DNA of 64,000 nucleotides. It comes from Slackia sp. (GTDB lineage Bacteria > Actinomycetota > Coriobacteriia > Coriobacteriales > Eggerthellaceae). The position numbers were made by a program, and so were the translations under genes. Shown here in pieces: positions 17,544 to 25,991 of the stretch. How positions within the stretch are numbered: the stretch's first letter is position 1; every line of letters begins with the position of its first letter. The stretch spans positions 1-64,000 of the forward strand of contig JAUNDR010000003.1 in NCBI GenBank assembly GCA_030525985.1, given 5' to 3'. Below the pieces are notes generated by a model. The model saw only the letters and a list, made by a program, of their open reading frames with translations. It was not told the DNA's origin and did not search any database.

Positions 17544-17735
17544 TTAGTCTTCGACGACCTCGACGAGGTGCTTGACCTTGAAGATCATGCCTCGAATGGT
17601 CGGGCAGTCGACGTGATCGACCGTGCGGCCGATCTTGCCCAGGCCCAAAGCCTTCAGGGTAGCGCCCTGGTCGGCCTTGCGTCCGATAGCGGAACGGGTC
17701 TGGGTGATATGGAGGGTCTTCTGAGCCTCGGCCAT
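17544..17735 (-). CDS. rpmD: 50S ribosomal protein L30
   Basis: 63 residues with the L30 core ([20 protein letters not shown] then [10 protein letters not shown]). ATG 17735 with AAGGAGG eight bases upstream, three bases after the rpsE stop. Last gene before a terminator. Confidence 0.97.
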   Translation of the reverse strand: MAEAQKTLHITQTRSAIGRKADQGATLKALGLGKIGRTVDHVDCPTIRGMIFKVKHLVEVVED

Positions 17736-17738
17736 GAT

Positions 17739-18278
17739 TTATGCCTCCTTCTTTTCAGACCAGCCATAGATGTGAGCAACGCTCACGTTACGGCGGGCGG
17801 CAACCTCATTGACGTTGGAGAGCTCTTTGAGGCCCTCGGCAGCTGCCTTGACGATGTTCATAGCATTGTCGGAACCGAGGGACTTGCCGAACACGTTCTT
17901 GACGCCAGCCAGCTCCATGAGAGCACGAACCGGGCCGCCGGCGATAACACCGGTACCAGGGGTGGCAGGCTTGAGAAGCACGCGGCCTGCGCCGAACTCG
18001 CCCATGATCTCGTGGGGAATGGTGCCGGCCTCGGTCAGCGGGATGCTGAACATGTTCTTCTTGGCATCCTCGATGCCCTTCTTGATGGCGACAGGCACTT
18101 CCTGGCTCTTGCCCATGCCCACGCCCACGCGGCCGTTGCCGTCACCGACGACGACCAGAGCGGTCAGAGCGAAACGACGGCCGCCCTTGACAACCTTGGA
18201 AACGCGGTTGATGTAAACCACGCGCTCCTGAAGCTCAGGAACGGCAGACTGGTTCTTTTCTTCTTTGCGAGGAGTCAT
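17739..18278 (-). CDS. rpsE: 30S ribosomal protein S5
   Basis: 179 residues. N-terminal S5 dsRNA-binding fold with [20 protein letters not shown] and the [16 protein letters not shown] loop, then the C-terminal domain with [19 protein letters not shown]. The region shaping decoding fidelity and spectinomycin response (KVVKGGRR) is of the ordinary type. ATG 18278 after AAAGGGTAGGG. Confidence 0.98.
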   Translation of the reverse strand: MTPRKEEKNQSAVPELQERVVYINRVSKVVKGGRRFALTALVVVGDGNGRVGVGMGKSQEVPVAIKKGIEDAKKNMFSIPLTEAGTIPHEIMGEFGAGRVLLKPATPGTGVIAGGPVRALMELAGVKNVFGKSLGSDNAMNIVKAAAEGLKELSNVNEVAARRNVSVAHIYGWSEKKEA

Positions 18279-18293
18279 TTACCCTACCCTTTC

Positions 18294-18662
18294 CTAGAAC
18301 TTCAGGCCGGCTTCGCGAGCGGCGTCGGCCAGAGCCTTGATGCGGCCATGGTACAGGTTGCCGCCGCGGTCGAAGACGATTTCGGTGATGCCGGCTTCGA
18401 CAGCCTTCTTGCCTGCGATTTCGCCGATGGCAGCAGCGCCTTCGACGTTGGCGCCGGACTTGCCGGTCGCCTTGAAATCGGGGCCCAGGGTGCTCACGCC
18501 GAGCAGGGTCTTGCCTGCAACGTCGTCCACGAACTGGATGTAGACGTTGGAGTTGGAACGGGTGACGCAAAGACGCGGACGAGCGGCGGTGCCGGAAATC
18601 TTACCGCGCACGCGACGATGGCGACGAGCCAGCGCAGCTTGTTTCTTCTGAAGTTTCTTCAT
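18294..18662 (-). CDS. rplR: 50S ribosomal protein L18
   Basis: 122 residues; binds 5S rRNA. Basic N-terminus ([20 protein letters not shown]), then [18 protein letters not shown] and the C-terminal [21 protein letters not shown]. Spaced 15 bases from rpsE. Confidence 0.98.
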   Translation of the reverse strand: MKKLQKKQAALARRHRRVRGKISGTAARPRLCVTRSNSNVYIQFVDDVAGKTLLGVSTLGPDFKATGKSGANVEGAAAIGEIAGKKAVEAGITEIVFDRGGNLYHGRIKALADAAREAGLKF

Positions 18663-18688
18663 CTTAAAATCCCTTCACACCTGAGTCG

Positions 18689-19234
18689 CTATTTGTCGCC
18701 CTTGGCGGCCTTGCCCAGCTTGCGGCGGACCTGCTCGCCGGCGTAGCGGATACCCTTGCCCTTGTAAGGCTCGGGCTTACGCCACTTGCGCACGATAGCG
18801 GCGGTCTCGCCGACCAGCTGCTTGTCTGCGCCCTTGACGGTGATGTGCGTCTGGTCGGGAACCTCGAAGGTGATGCCTTCGGGGGCCGTGACCGTGACCG
18901 GGTGGGAGAAGCCCAGCTGCAGCTCAAGGTCGGTGCCCTTGAGAGCGGCGCGGTAGCCGACGCCCACGAGCTCGAGCTTCTTCTCGAAGCCAGCGGAAAC
19001 GCCCTCGACCATGTTGGCGATGAGGGTGCGGGTCAGGCCGTGGAAGCTACGGGCCTCACGGGAATCGTCCGGACGGGTGACGATGATCTCATCGCCCTCG
19101 TGAGCGACATTCATGATGGGATTGAACTCATAGGAGAGCTCGCCCTTGGCGCCCTTGACGGTGATGTTGTTGTCGTTGATAGCGACTTCGACTCCGGCAG
19201 GAACCGGAATAGGCTGCTTACCGATACGAGACAT
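18689..19234 (-). CDS. rplF: 50S ribosomal protein L6
   Basis: 181 residues with two L6 repeats; N-terminal [17 protein letters not shown] and C-terminal signature [23 protein letters not shown] 19234 has AAGGAG seven bases upstream. Confidence 0.98.
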   Translation of the reverse strand: MSRIGKQPIPVPAGVEVAINDNNITVKGAKGELSYEFNPIMNVAHEGDEIIVTRPDDSREARSFHGLTRTLIANMVEGVSAGFEKKLELVGVGYRAALKGTDLELQLGFSHPVTVTAPEGITFEVPDQTHITVKGADKQLVGETAAIVRKWRKPEPYKGKGIRYAGEQVRRKLGKAAKGDK

Positions 19235-19252
19235 ATCTAGCTCCTTCCTTCC

Positions 19253-19651
19253 TTACCAGATGTACGCGATCACTTCGCCGCCGACGCCGGCTTTGCGGGC
19301 GTCGCGGTCGGTCATAACACCCTTGGAGGTGGACACCACAGCGGTGCCCAGGCCGCCCAGAACGCGGGGCAGCTCATCCTTGCCAGCGTAGATACGCAGG
19401 CCGGGCTTGGAAATACGCTTGATGCCGCGGATGACCTTCTCCTTCTTGTCACCGTACTTGAGGGTGATCTCGAGGATGTCGCGGGGAGCGGCCGGGGTGA
19501 TCTCAAAACCCTGGACGTAGCCCTCTTCGGTCATGATGCGGGCAATCTCGACGAGCTTCTTCGAGGACGGCATGGAAACCGTAGCCTTACCGGCAGAATT
19601 TGCATTACGCACGCGCGTAAGCATATCTGCGATGGGATCGTTCATGCTCAT
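19253..19651 (-). CDS. rpsH: 30S ribosomal protein S8
   Basis: 132 residues; binds helix 21 of 16S r[18 protein letters not shown] near the start and the C-terminal [20 protein letters not shown] are conserved. The first of two in-frame ATGs (19651) has the better-spaced AAAGGAG. Confidence 0.98.
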   Translation of the reverse strand: MSMNDPIADMLTRVRNANSAGKATVSMPSSKKLVEIARIMTEEGYVQGFEITPAAPRDILEITLKYGDKKEKVIRGIKRISKPGLRIYAGKDELPRVLGGLGTAVVSTSKGVMTDRDARKAGVGGEVIAYIW

Positions 19652-19749
19652 GTTTTCTCCTTTGGTTCGTGATGAGCGGAGTCGGAGGTACGTAATGGCG
19701 CCCGTAGCGCGTACGCCTTACCGACCGGCACACGCCGATGTGCGAAGTC

Positions 19750-19935
19750 TTACCAGGAAGCCTTGGTCACACCGGGCAGTTCGCCTTTGTGAGCGAGTTC
19801 ACGCAGGCACACGCGGCAGAGTCCGAACTTGCGATACACAGAGTGCGGACGGCCGCAGCGGGTGCAGCGAGAATACTTACGAGTCGAGAACTTCGGCTCG
19901 CGCGCAGCCTTGGCGATCATCGATTTTTTTGCCAT
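19750..19935 (-). CDS. rpsN: 30S ribosomal protein S14, zinc-binding type (S14Z)
   Basis: 61 residues, the short zinc form. The ligands are in CTRCGRP and CRVCLREL (four cysteines, C-x2-C...C-x2-C). The C-terminal LPGVTKASW is typical of S14Z. Spaced 98 bases from rpsH and 49 from rplE. Presence of the zinc form in the operon suggests it is the house-keeping copy. Confidence 0.97.
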   Translation of the reverse strand: MAKKSMIAKAAREPKFSTRKYSRCTRCGRPHSVYRKFGLCRVCLRELAHKGELPGVTKASW

Positions 19936-19984
19936 GCTTTTCCTTCTTTCTTATTTCTTCACTCAACGAATGTCGAGTAGAAAC

Positions 19985-20533
19985 CTAGTTCTTCTTGAAC
20001 GGGAAGCCCAGGGCATCCAGAAGGGCCTTGGCGTCCGTGTTGTTTTCAGCGGTGGTGACGAAGGTGATGTCCATACCGCGGGTACGGTCGACCTTGTCAT
20101 ACTCGATCTCGGGGAAGATCAGCTGCTCGGTGATGCCGAGCGTATAGTTGCCGCGACCGTCGAAAGAGGTCGTGGGGATACCGCGGAAGTCACGCACGCG
20201 AGGAAGAGCCATGGACAGCAGACGGTCCAGGAACTCCCACATGCGGTTGCCACGCAGGGTGACCTTGCAGCCGATAGCCATGCCCTGGCGAATGTGGAAG
20301 CCTGCGATGGACTTCTTCGCACGGGTGATGCAGGGCTGCTGGCCGGTGATCACGCGCAGGTCGGCCATAGCGGCGTCGAGCTGCTTGGAGTCGGACGCAG
20401 CGGCGCCGACGCCCATGTTGACGACGATCTTCTCAAGGCGGGGAACCTTGTTGATGTTGTCGATGTTCAGGTCGCGCTCGAGCTGAGCGACGATCTCGTT
20501 GGTGTACTTTTCCTTCAGACGAGGAGTGGTCAT
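19985..20533 (-). CDS. rplE: 50S ribosomal protein L5
   Basis: 182 residues; 5S rRNA and central-protuberance protein. Conserved segments [33 protein letters not shown] and the C-terminal [28 protein letters not shown] precedes ATG 20533. A consensus promoter lies 106-134 bases upstream, so it begins a second transcription unit inside the cluster. Confidence 0.98.
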   Translation of the reverse strand: MTTPRLKEKYTNEIVAQLERDLNIDNINKVPRLEKIVVNMGVGAAASDSKQLDAAMADLRVITGQQPCITRAKKSIAGFHIRQGMAIGCKVTLRGNRMWEFLDRLLSMALPRVRDFRGIPTTSFDGRGNYTLGITEQLIFPEIEYDKVDRTRGMDITFVTTAENNTDAKALLDALGFPFKKN

Positions 20534-20638
20534 CTTGAAATTTCTCCTTTTCGATGATTTAAACGCAGGATTTCCGACCCTACGTCCCTACCCCCGCGCA
20601 AGACACGCAGGGAGGGTCATTGTACCAAGCAAGCGGGG

Positions 20639-20667
20639 ATTATAAAACCCCCGCTCACAAAAATCAA
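20639..20667 (-). promoter_or_regulatory. internal promoter before rplE
   Basis: Minus strand TTGATT (20662-20667), 17-base spacer, perfect TATAAT (20639-20644), starting right after the rplX stop. The -10 sits in the loop of a GCGGGG/CCCCGC hairpin, so the same DNA may also slow or end transcription from upstream. Confidence 0.65.
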
Positions 20668-20668
20668 A

Positions 20669-20992
20669 CTATTTAGCCTCGACGATGTCGGCGCCGCATT
20701 TCTTGCAAACACGGACCTTCTTGCCGTCGACGCGCTTGTTGGAAACGCGGGTCGGCTTGCCGCAGCTCGGGCAGATGAGCATGACGTTGGAGACGTGGAT
20801 GGGAGCCTCCTTGGTGACGATGCCGCCCTGCGGGTTCTGCTGCGTGGGGCGCATGGCCTTCTTGACCATGTTCACACCCTCGACCAGCACGCGCTGGTTC
20901 TGGGGGATGCCGCGCAGGACCACGCCCTGCTTGCCCTTGTCTTTGCCGGTGATGACTTCGACCTTGTCGCCTTTGCGAATGTTCATTTTCAT
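20669..20992 (-). CDS. rplX: 50S ribosomal protein L24
   Basis: 107 residues with the KOW motif ([21 protein letters not shown]) and a C-terminal extension carrying CPSCGKPTR and CKKCGADI, a four-cysteine zinc ribbon found in several actinobacterial and related L24 proteins. ATG 20992 has AAAGGAGG upstream. Confidence 0.97.
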   Translation of the reverse strand: MKMNIRKGDKVEVITGKDKGKQGVVLRGIPQNQRVLVEGVNMVKKAMRPTQQNPQGGIVTKEAPIHVSNVMLICPSCGKPTRVSNKRVDGKKVRVCKKCGADIVEAK

Positions 20993-21005
20993 GTTCTGAC
21001 CTCCT

Positions 21006-21374
21006 TTACAGCGTTTCAGGTGCCAGAGACACGATCTTCATGTACTTCTTATCGCGCAGTTCGCGAGCCACGGGCCCGAAGATACGGGTGCCCTTGGGAG
21101 CGCCGTCGTTGTTGATCAACACGGCGGCGTTCTGGTCGAAGCGGATATAAGAACCGTCGTTGCGACGGACTTCCTTCTTCACACGCACGACAACGCAGCG
21201 CACGACATCGCCTTTTTTGACGTTGCCGTTAGGAGCCGCCTCCTTGACGCTGCAGATGATGACGTCGCCAAGGCCCGCGTAACGGCGCTTCGAGCCGCCG
21301 AGAACCTTGATGCACTGCACCTTGCGTGCGCCGGAGTTGTCGGCAACGTTCAGCATGGTTTGCATCTGAATCAT
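21006..21374 (-). CDS. rplN: 50S ribosomal protein L14
   Basis: 122 residues; conserved [19 protein letters not shown] and the signature [16 protein letters not shown]. 13 bases before rplX. Confidence 0.98.
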   Translation of the reverse strand: MIQMQTMLNVADNSGARKVQCIKVLGGSKRRYAGLGDVIICSVKEAAPNGNVKKGDVVRCVVVRVKKEVRRNDGSYIRFDQNAAVLINNDGAPKGTRIFGPVARELRDKKYMKIVSLAPETL

Positions 21375-21416
21375 TGTGCAATCCTTCCGATACTAGCTTA
21401 CGCAGAAAAGCGTAGA

Positions 21417-21680
21417 CTATTTGGCCTTTTCGATGATCTCGACGAGACGCCAGCGCTTCGTCTTGGACAGCGGACGGGTTTCCATGATGGAAACGGTATC
21501 GCCCACGCCGCACACGTTGTTCTCATCATGAGCATGGAACTTCTTGGTGCTCGTCATCATCTTGCCGTACACGGGGTGCGGCTTGCGTTCTTTGATCTGA
21601 ACCACAATGGTCTTGTTGCCGGGAGCGCTCACGACGACGCCCTGGCGGACCTTGCGGGAGTTACGGATTTCTTCAGTCAT
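21417..21680 (-). CDS. rpsQ: 30S ribosomal protein S17
   Basis: 87 residues, OB-fold; signature [21 protein letters not shown] near the C-terminus. Spaced 42 bases from rplN. Confidence 0.98.
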   Translation of the reverse strand: MTEEIRNSRKVRQGVVVSAPGNKTIVVQIKERKPHPVYGKMMTSTKKFHAHDENNVCGVGDTVSIMETRPLSKTKRWRLVEIIEKAK

Positions 21681-21696
21681 CTGTTTCCCCGAATCC

Positions 21697-21906
21697 TTAC
21701 TTCAATGCGCCGGCAGCGGCGATCTCGCGGGCACGCATCTCGGTCTGAAGACGCGCGATGTCCTTTTTGACCTGCTTGACGCGAGCGGTGTTGTCCAGCT
21801 GGCTGGTGGCCATCTGGAAACGCAGGTTGAACAGCTCGGCGCGAGCCTCTTTCAGCTTGACGTTCAGGTCGTCGGAAGAGAGTTCACGAATCTCTACGGG
21901 CTTCAT
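21697..21906 (-). CDS. rpmC: 50S ribosomal protein L29
   Basis: 69 residues; two-helix protein at the tunnel exit ([20 protein letters not shown], then [20 protein letters not shown]). The start overlaps the rplP stop as TAATG. Confidence 0.97.
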   Translation of the reverse strand: MKPVEIRELSSDDLNVKLKEARAELFNLRFQMATSQLDNTARVKQVKKDIARLQTEMRAREIAAAGALK

Positions 21907-22328
21907 TATTCAGCCACCTCCGTTTCCTTGGAAACGATCTTGCACTTGATGGGCAGCTTGTTGATAGCCAGGCGGAGAGCCTCTTTGGCAGTGGCCTCAT
22001 CGACGCCGTCGATCTCGAACATGATGCGGCCCGGCTTCACGACGGCCACCCAGGCCTCGGGGTTACCCTTACCGGAACCCATGCGGGTCTCGGCGGGCTT
22101 TTGGGTGATCGGCTTGTCGGGGAAGATCGTGATCCAAACCTTACCGCCACGCTTCATGTAACGAGTCATAGCGATACGGGCGGCCTCGATCTGACGGTTG
22201 GTGATCCAATGGGCCTCGAGAGCCTGGATGCCGTAGCTGCCGTGATTGAGGGTGGTATGGCCCTTGGCCTTGCCCTTCATAGAGCCACGCTGCACCTTGC
22301 GGTGACGAATGCGCTTAGGAGCTAGCAT
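21906..22328 (-). CDS. rplP: 50S ribosomal protein L16
   Basis: 140 residues; [20 protein letters not shown] start and [20 protein letters not shown] signature. Start overlaps the rpsC stop as TAATG. Confidence 0.98.
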   Translation of the reverse strand: MLAPKRIRHRKVQRGSMKGKAKGHTTLNHGSYGIQALEAHWITNRQIEAARIAMTRYMKRGGKVWITIFPDKPITQKPAETRMGSGKGNPEAWVAVVKPGRIMFEIDGVDEATAKEALRLAINKLPIKCKIVSKETEVAE

Positions 22329-23050
22329 TATTTAGCACCCCTTTCGTTGCGATCGTTGCGGTCGCCGCGACGGCCGCGAGACGGACGAGAGTTGCCCTCG
22401 AGAGCAGGCTGGGGAATCTTGCCGCCGGGAAGTTTTTCACCGTGGTAGACCCAAACCTTGATGCCGATGGAGCCCATGGTGGTGGCAGCGGTGGCGAAGC
22501 CGTAGTCAATCTTCGCACGGAGGGTGTGCAGAGGCACGCGACCCTCGCGGTACCACTCGCGGCGGCTCATCTCGGCGCCACCCAGGCGGCCGGAGCACTG
22601 GATACGGATGCCCAGAGCGCCGGATTTACGGGCGGACTGGACGGCCTTGCGCATGGCGCGACGGAAAGCAACGCGACCCTCGAGCTGCTCGGCCACGGAC
22701 TGGGCGATCAGGTTCGCATCCAGCTCGGGGCGCTTGACCTCGACGACCTCGATGTTGACCGGAGCACCGACGACCTTGGCGAGCTGCTTGCGCAGGCTCT
22801 CGATCTCGGCGCCCTTCTTGCCGATCACGACACCCGGGCGAGCCGTGGTGATGATGACCTTGACCTTGTCGCCGGCGCGCTCGATCTCGATCTTGGAGAC
22901 GGCGGCTTTGGCCAGGTACTTGTCCAGGAAACGACGGATAGCGAGGTCGTTTTCCAGGTTCTTGGCGTAATCCTTGTCGGAATACCAGCGGCTACGCCAG
23001 TCTTCGGTGATGCCGAGACGGAAGCCGGTGGGCATGATTTTCTGACCCAT
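22328..23050 (-). CDS. rpsC: 30S ribosomal protein S3
   Basis: 240 residues; N-terminal KH domain with the GxxG loop [10 protein letters not shown]-terminal signature [20 protein letters not shown], and a basic Arg-rich tail ([21 protein letters not shown]-type). ATG 23050 after AGAGGAGG. Confidence 0.98.
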   Translation of the reverse strand: MGQKIMPTGFRLGITEDWRSRWYSDKDYAKNLENDLAIRRFLDKYLAKAAVSKIEIERAGDKVKVIITTARPGVVIGKKGAEIESLRKQLAKVVGAPVNIEVVEVKRPELDANLIAQSVAEQLEGRVAFRRAMRKAVQSARKSGALGIRIQCSGRLGGAEMSRREWYREGRVPLHTLRAKIDYGFATAATTMGSIGIKVWVYHGEKLPGGKIPQPALEGNSRPSRGRRGDRNDRNERGAK

Positions 23051-23052
23051 GC

Positions 23053-23394
23053 TTATGCCTCCTCTCGCGGCGCAACGATGACGGTGATGTGGCTGGTACG
23101 CTTGCGGATGCGCGAAGCGGAGCCCTTAGCACGCGGACGAATGCGCTTGAGAGTGGGACCCTCGTCGACATAGGCGGCCTTGACGACGAGATTGGCGGAA
23201 CGCATGTGATGGTTGTTCTCCGCATTCGCGACGGCGGAGTTCAGGACCTTCTCCACGACCTCGGCGATAGCGCGCTCGGAGAAGCGGAGGATTTCGCGGG
23301 CGGCGACGACGTCTTTGCCGCGAACCTGGTCGATGACGAGACGTGCTTTGCGGGGGGTCACACGCACGTACTTAGCAGTTGCTTTTGCTTCCAT
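23053..23394 (-). CDS. rplV: 50S ribosomal protein L22
   Basis: 113 residues; tunnel-wall protein with [20 protein letters not shown] and the beta-hairpin tip region [20 protein letters not shown]. Two bases before rpsC. Confidence 0.98.
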   Translation of the reverse strand: MEAKATAKYVRVTPRKARLVIDQVRGKDVVAAREILRFSERAIAEVVEKVLNSAVANAENNHHMRSANLVVKAAYVDEGPTLKRIRPRAKGSASRIRKRTSHITVIVAPREEA

Positions 23395-23408
23395 GTGTGT
23401 TTACCTCC

Positions 23409-23678
23409 TTACTTCTTGCCCTTGTTGGCATGGCCCTTGAACGTACGGGTGGGAGCGAACTCACCCAGTTTGTGGCCGACCATGGACTCGGTGACATAGA
23501 CGGGCACATGCTTGCGGCCATCGTGAACGGCGATGGTGTGACCCACCATTTCCGGGAAGATGGTCGAAGAGCGAGACCACGTCTTGATGACGTTCTTTTC
23601 GCCGGCAGCGTTCATCGCATTGATGCGACCGAGAAGACGCGGCTCGACGAAAGGACCTTTCTTCAAACTTCTGCTCAC
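23409..23678 (-). CDS. rpsS: 30S ribosomal protein S19
   Basis: 89 residues; [12 protein letters not shown] start and C-terminal signature [18 protein letters not shown]. Confidence 0.98.
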   Translation of the reverse strand: MSRSLKKGPFVEPRLLGRINAMNAAGEKNVIKTWSRSSTIFPEMVGHTIAVHDGRKHVPVYVTESMVGHKLGEFAPTRTFKGHANKGKK

Positions 23679-23702
23679 AGTTTCTCCTTAACGTTGAGTC
23701 GC

Positions 23703-24533
23703 TTACTTCTTGCGGCGACGAATGATCAGGCGGCTGGAAGCCTTCTTCGGGTTGCGGGTGCGATGGCCCTTGGTGGGAACGCCCCACGGGCTGACGGGAT
23801 GACGACCCGAAGACTTGTTCTTGCCCTCGCCACCGCCGTGCGGGTGGTCGACGGGGTTCATGACGGTACCGCGGACGGTAGGACGGATGCCCTTCCAGCG
23901 GTTACGGCCGGCCTTGCCGATCTTGATGTTGGAATGCTCGGCATTGCCCACCTCGCCGATGGTGGCACGGCAGGTCAGAAGCACGCGACGCATTTCGGAG
24001 GAAGGCATACGCAGGATGGCGTACTTGCCCTCTTTACCCATGAGCTGGATAGAGGTGCCGGCGGAACGGGCGATAGCGGCGCCCTTGCCAGGCTGGAGCT
24101 CGACGGCATGAATCAGAGTACCGACGGGAATCTCGGACAGCGGCATGGAGTTGCCGGGCTTGATGTCGGCGCCCACACCGGAAAGAACCGTGTCGCCGAC
24201 CTGCAGGCCCTTGGGGTGCAGGATGTAGCGCTTCTCGCCGTCTGCATAGTGCAGCAGGGCGATGCGGGCGGAACGGTTGGGATCGTACTCGATCGTGGCA
24301 ACCTTGGCGGGCACGCCGTCTTTGTTGCGCTTGAAGTCGATGATACGGTAACGACGCTTGGTACCGCCGCCCTGATGGCGGGTGGTGATGCGACCGTTGT
24401 TGTTGCGACCGGCCTTCTTAGGCAGCGGCGCAAGCAGCGACTTTTCCGGCTTGCTGCAGGTGATTTCGGCGAAGTCCGAAACCGTCTGGAAGCGGCGGCC
24501 GGGGCTAGTCGGCTTGTATTGCTTGATTCCCAT
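23703..24533 (-). CDS. rplB: 50S ribosomal protein L2
   Basis: 276 residues from ATG 24533 (a TTG one codon earlier is less likely; AAAGG lies about nine bases upstream of the ATG). Peptidyl-transferase-centre protein; conserved [14 protein letters not shown] near residue 224-237 including the essential histidine region, and C-terminal [10 protein letters not shown]. It is the first gene of the cluster: a 17-spaced TATAAT promoter lies 175-203 bases upstream and no rplW is in front. Confidence 0.98.
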   Translation of the reverse strand: MGIKQYKPTSPGRRFQTVSDFAEITCSKPEKSLLAPLPKKAGRNNNGRITTRHQGGGTKRRYRIIDFKRNKDGVPAKVATIEYDPNRSARIALLHYADGEKRYILHPKGLQVGDTVLSGVGADIKPGNSMPLSEIPVGTLIHAVELQPGKGAAIARSAGTSIQLMGKEGKYAILRMPSSEMRRVLLTCRATIGEVGNAEHSNIKIGKAGRNRWKGIRPTVRGTVMNPVDHPHGGGEGKNKSSGRHPVSPWGVPTKGHRTRNPKKASSRLIIRRRKK

Positions 24534-24707
24534 CAAACAACCTTTCTTCCTTGGAGCCCTGCTCGCGTGCCACTCCTTGCACGTACCAGGCGCTCCCCTT
24601 GCATTCTGGGAAACGATTGCCGAATGGGCTGCAAAAGGGAGTGCGCAGCCTCGACTCCGTTTCCACGCGCCCGGGTGTATCCATTCACCATCAGACGCAA
24701 TTGCAGG

Positions 24708-24736
24708 ATTATAAAGCCCGGTCAGCCTTGTTGCAA
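24708..24736 (-). promoter_or_regulatory. promoter of the rplB-rplX ribosomal unit
   Basis: Minus strand TTGCAA (24731-24736), 17-base spacer, perfect TATAAT (24708-24713). It gives a leader of about 165 bases before rplB, in which 24534-24700 holds no gene and could carry a ribosomal-protein leader structure. Confidence 0.7.
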
Positions 24737-24786
24737 GAAGGTTTTTTCGCTTGTGGAGATACTGAGATGACGCGGCGGCATGCGCC

Positions 24787-25974
24787 CTACATCATGCCCT
24801 TCGGCCTGAGCGCTTCGGGCATGGGAAGAAATGCGCCGGCAGCCGTGCATACGGCCACGAGCGGAATGCTTTGCGGAGCGAATAAAAGCATCATGAAGAG
24901 AAACGCCCCGAAAAACTTTCCCACGAAAGCGCCCATGAGCGAGCAGACGACCGCGCATACGCACACCATGGCATCCGCCCCGAGCACCGACGCCAGGCCG
25001 TAGCCGAAAACGGCCGCGCAAAACACCAAAGGAAGATACGGCCCTCCGCTCCATCCCATATTCAGACAGAACGCCACCAAGCATGTCTTGGCGACTCCGG
25101 TGGCCAAAAGCATCCAGCCCGCCATGCTCTGCCAAGATTGCGCGAGCGAGCCGAATTGCTGGGTTCCGGGGAAAAGGACATAGGGCAGAAAAATCGCGAT
25201 GCCGCCGAGCACCAATCCGCATACGGTCGTGCGCAGCACGCTGCGCGTGCCGAACGCCTTGGCAATGCGCTTGCTTGCGATGACCGCCGAGCGATACAGC
25301 ACGACAAGCGCCCAGCCCGCCAATACGCCGACGAAAGCGCACAGCGCCGAATACGGAGAAAACGCCGCAGGCGCAGCGAAGCGAGGAAGCGCCATGCCCC
25401 CTGGAAGAAACGACGTATACGCGGCGACGCCGGCGATGCCGCCCGCGACACCCGCGGCGTAAACGACACGCCGCGCACCCTTCGTCAGAAACGTGCGCGA
25501 CGATCGGGCGTCCGCTTGCAGTCCGAACCTTTCCGCCAAAGCGCGCAAACGCGAACCCGCCCAGGTGCAGCCGGCGGCGATCATTCCCATAAGGCCCGCC
25601 TCCGGCCCGACGGAGCCCCCGAATGCTATCGGCAGGAAGAACGATACGGCGGAAGCGGCGGGCCGCTCGAGCCGGTAGCCCCCTTCCCGCTTGACGCGCG
25701 CCATCACCCGGTCGAACGGAATCGGGGCGCTTTTGAAACGGGCGTTCCACAAACCGATGAGCAGACCGCCCGATCCGCAGGCGATAAGCGGGAACAACGT
25801 CCAGCCCGTCATCGCGCCCGCGCCCTTCCATACCAGATCGCACAAGGCATACGCGATGCTCAAAAGGGTCCAGAGCATGAAGCCCACGGGAAGACCCAGC
25901 GCGAACGCCGCAAGCGCCAAAACGCCGACGAAGACGGCGCGCTTGGGCGCTTGCGAAGATTTCGATGACGGCAT
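24787..25974 (-). CDS. ClC-family chloride channel/antiporter-like protein
   Basis: 395 residues, about ten membrane helices. ClC selectivity segments are recognisable in order: GSGGLLIG (about residue 55), [12 protein letters not shown] (about 110, the Glu corresponding to the gating/proton glutamate of GxxGPE/GREGP) and [11 protein letters not shown] (about 305, like GGxFxP). The spacing of these motifs fits the family though overall the sequence is divergent. ATG 25974 follows AGGAGG. Only 17 bases separate it from the topA stop upstream, so it is probably cotranscribed with topA. Anion specificity and channel-versus-exchanger mode cannot be read from the sequence. Confidence 0.82.
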   Translation of the reverse strand: MPSSKSSQAPKRAVFVGVLALAAFALGLPVGFMLWTLLSIAYALCDLVWKGAGAMTGWTLFPLIACGSGGLLIGLWNARFKSAPIPFDRVMARVKREGGYRLERPAASAVSFFLPIAFGGSVGPEAGLMGMIAAGCTWAGSRLRALAERFGLQADARSSRTFLTKGARRVVYAAGVAGGIAGVAAYTSFLPGGMALPRFAAPAAFSPYSALCAFVGVLAGWALVVLYRSAVIASKRIAKAFGTRSVLRTTVCGLVLGGIAIFLPYVLFPGTQQFGSLAQSWQSMAGWMLLATGVAKTCLVAFCLNMGWSGGPYLPLVFCAAVFGYGLASVLGADAMVCVCAVVCSLMGAFVGKFFGAFLFMMLLFAPQSIPLVAVCTAAGAFLPMPEALRPKGMM

Positions 25975-25991
25975 CGAAGCCCCGCCTCCTC

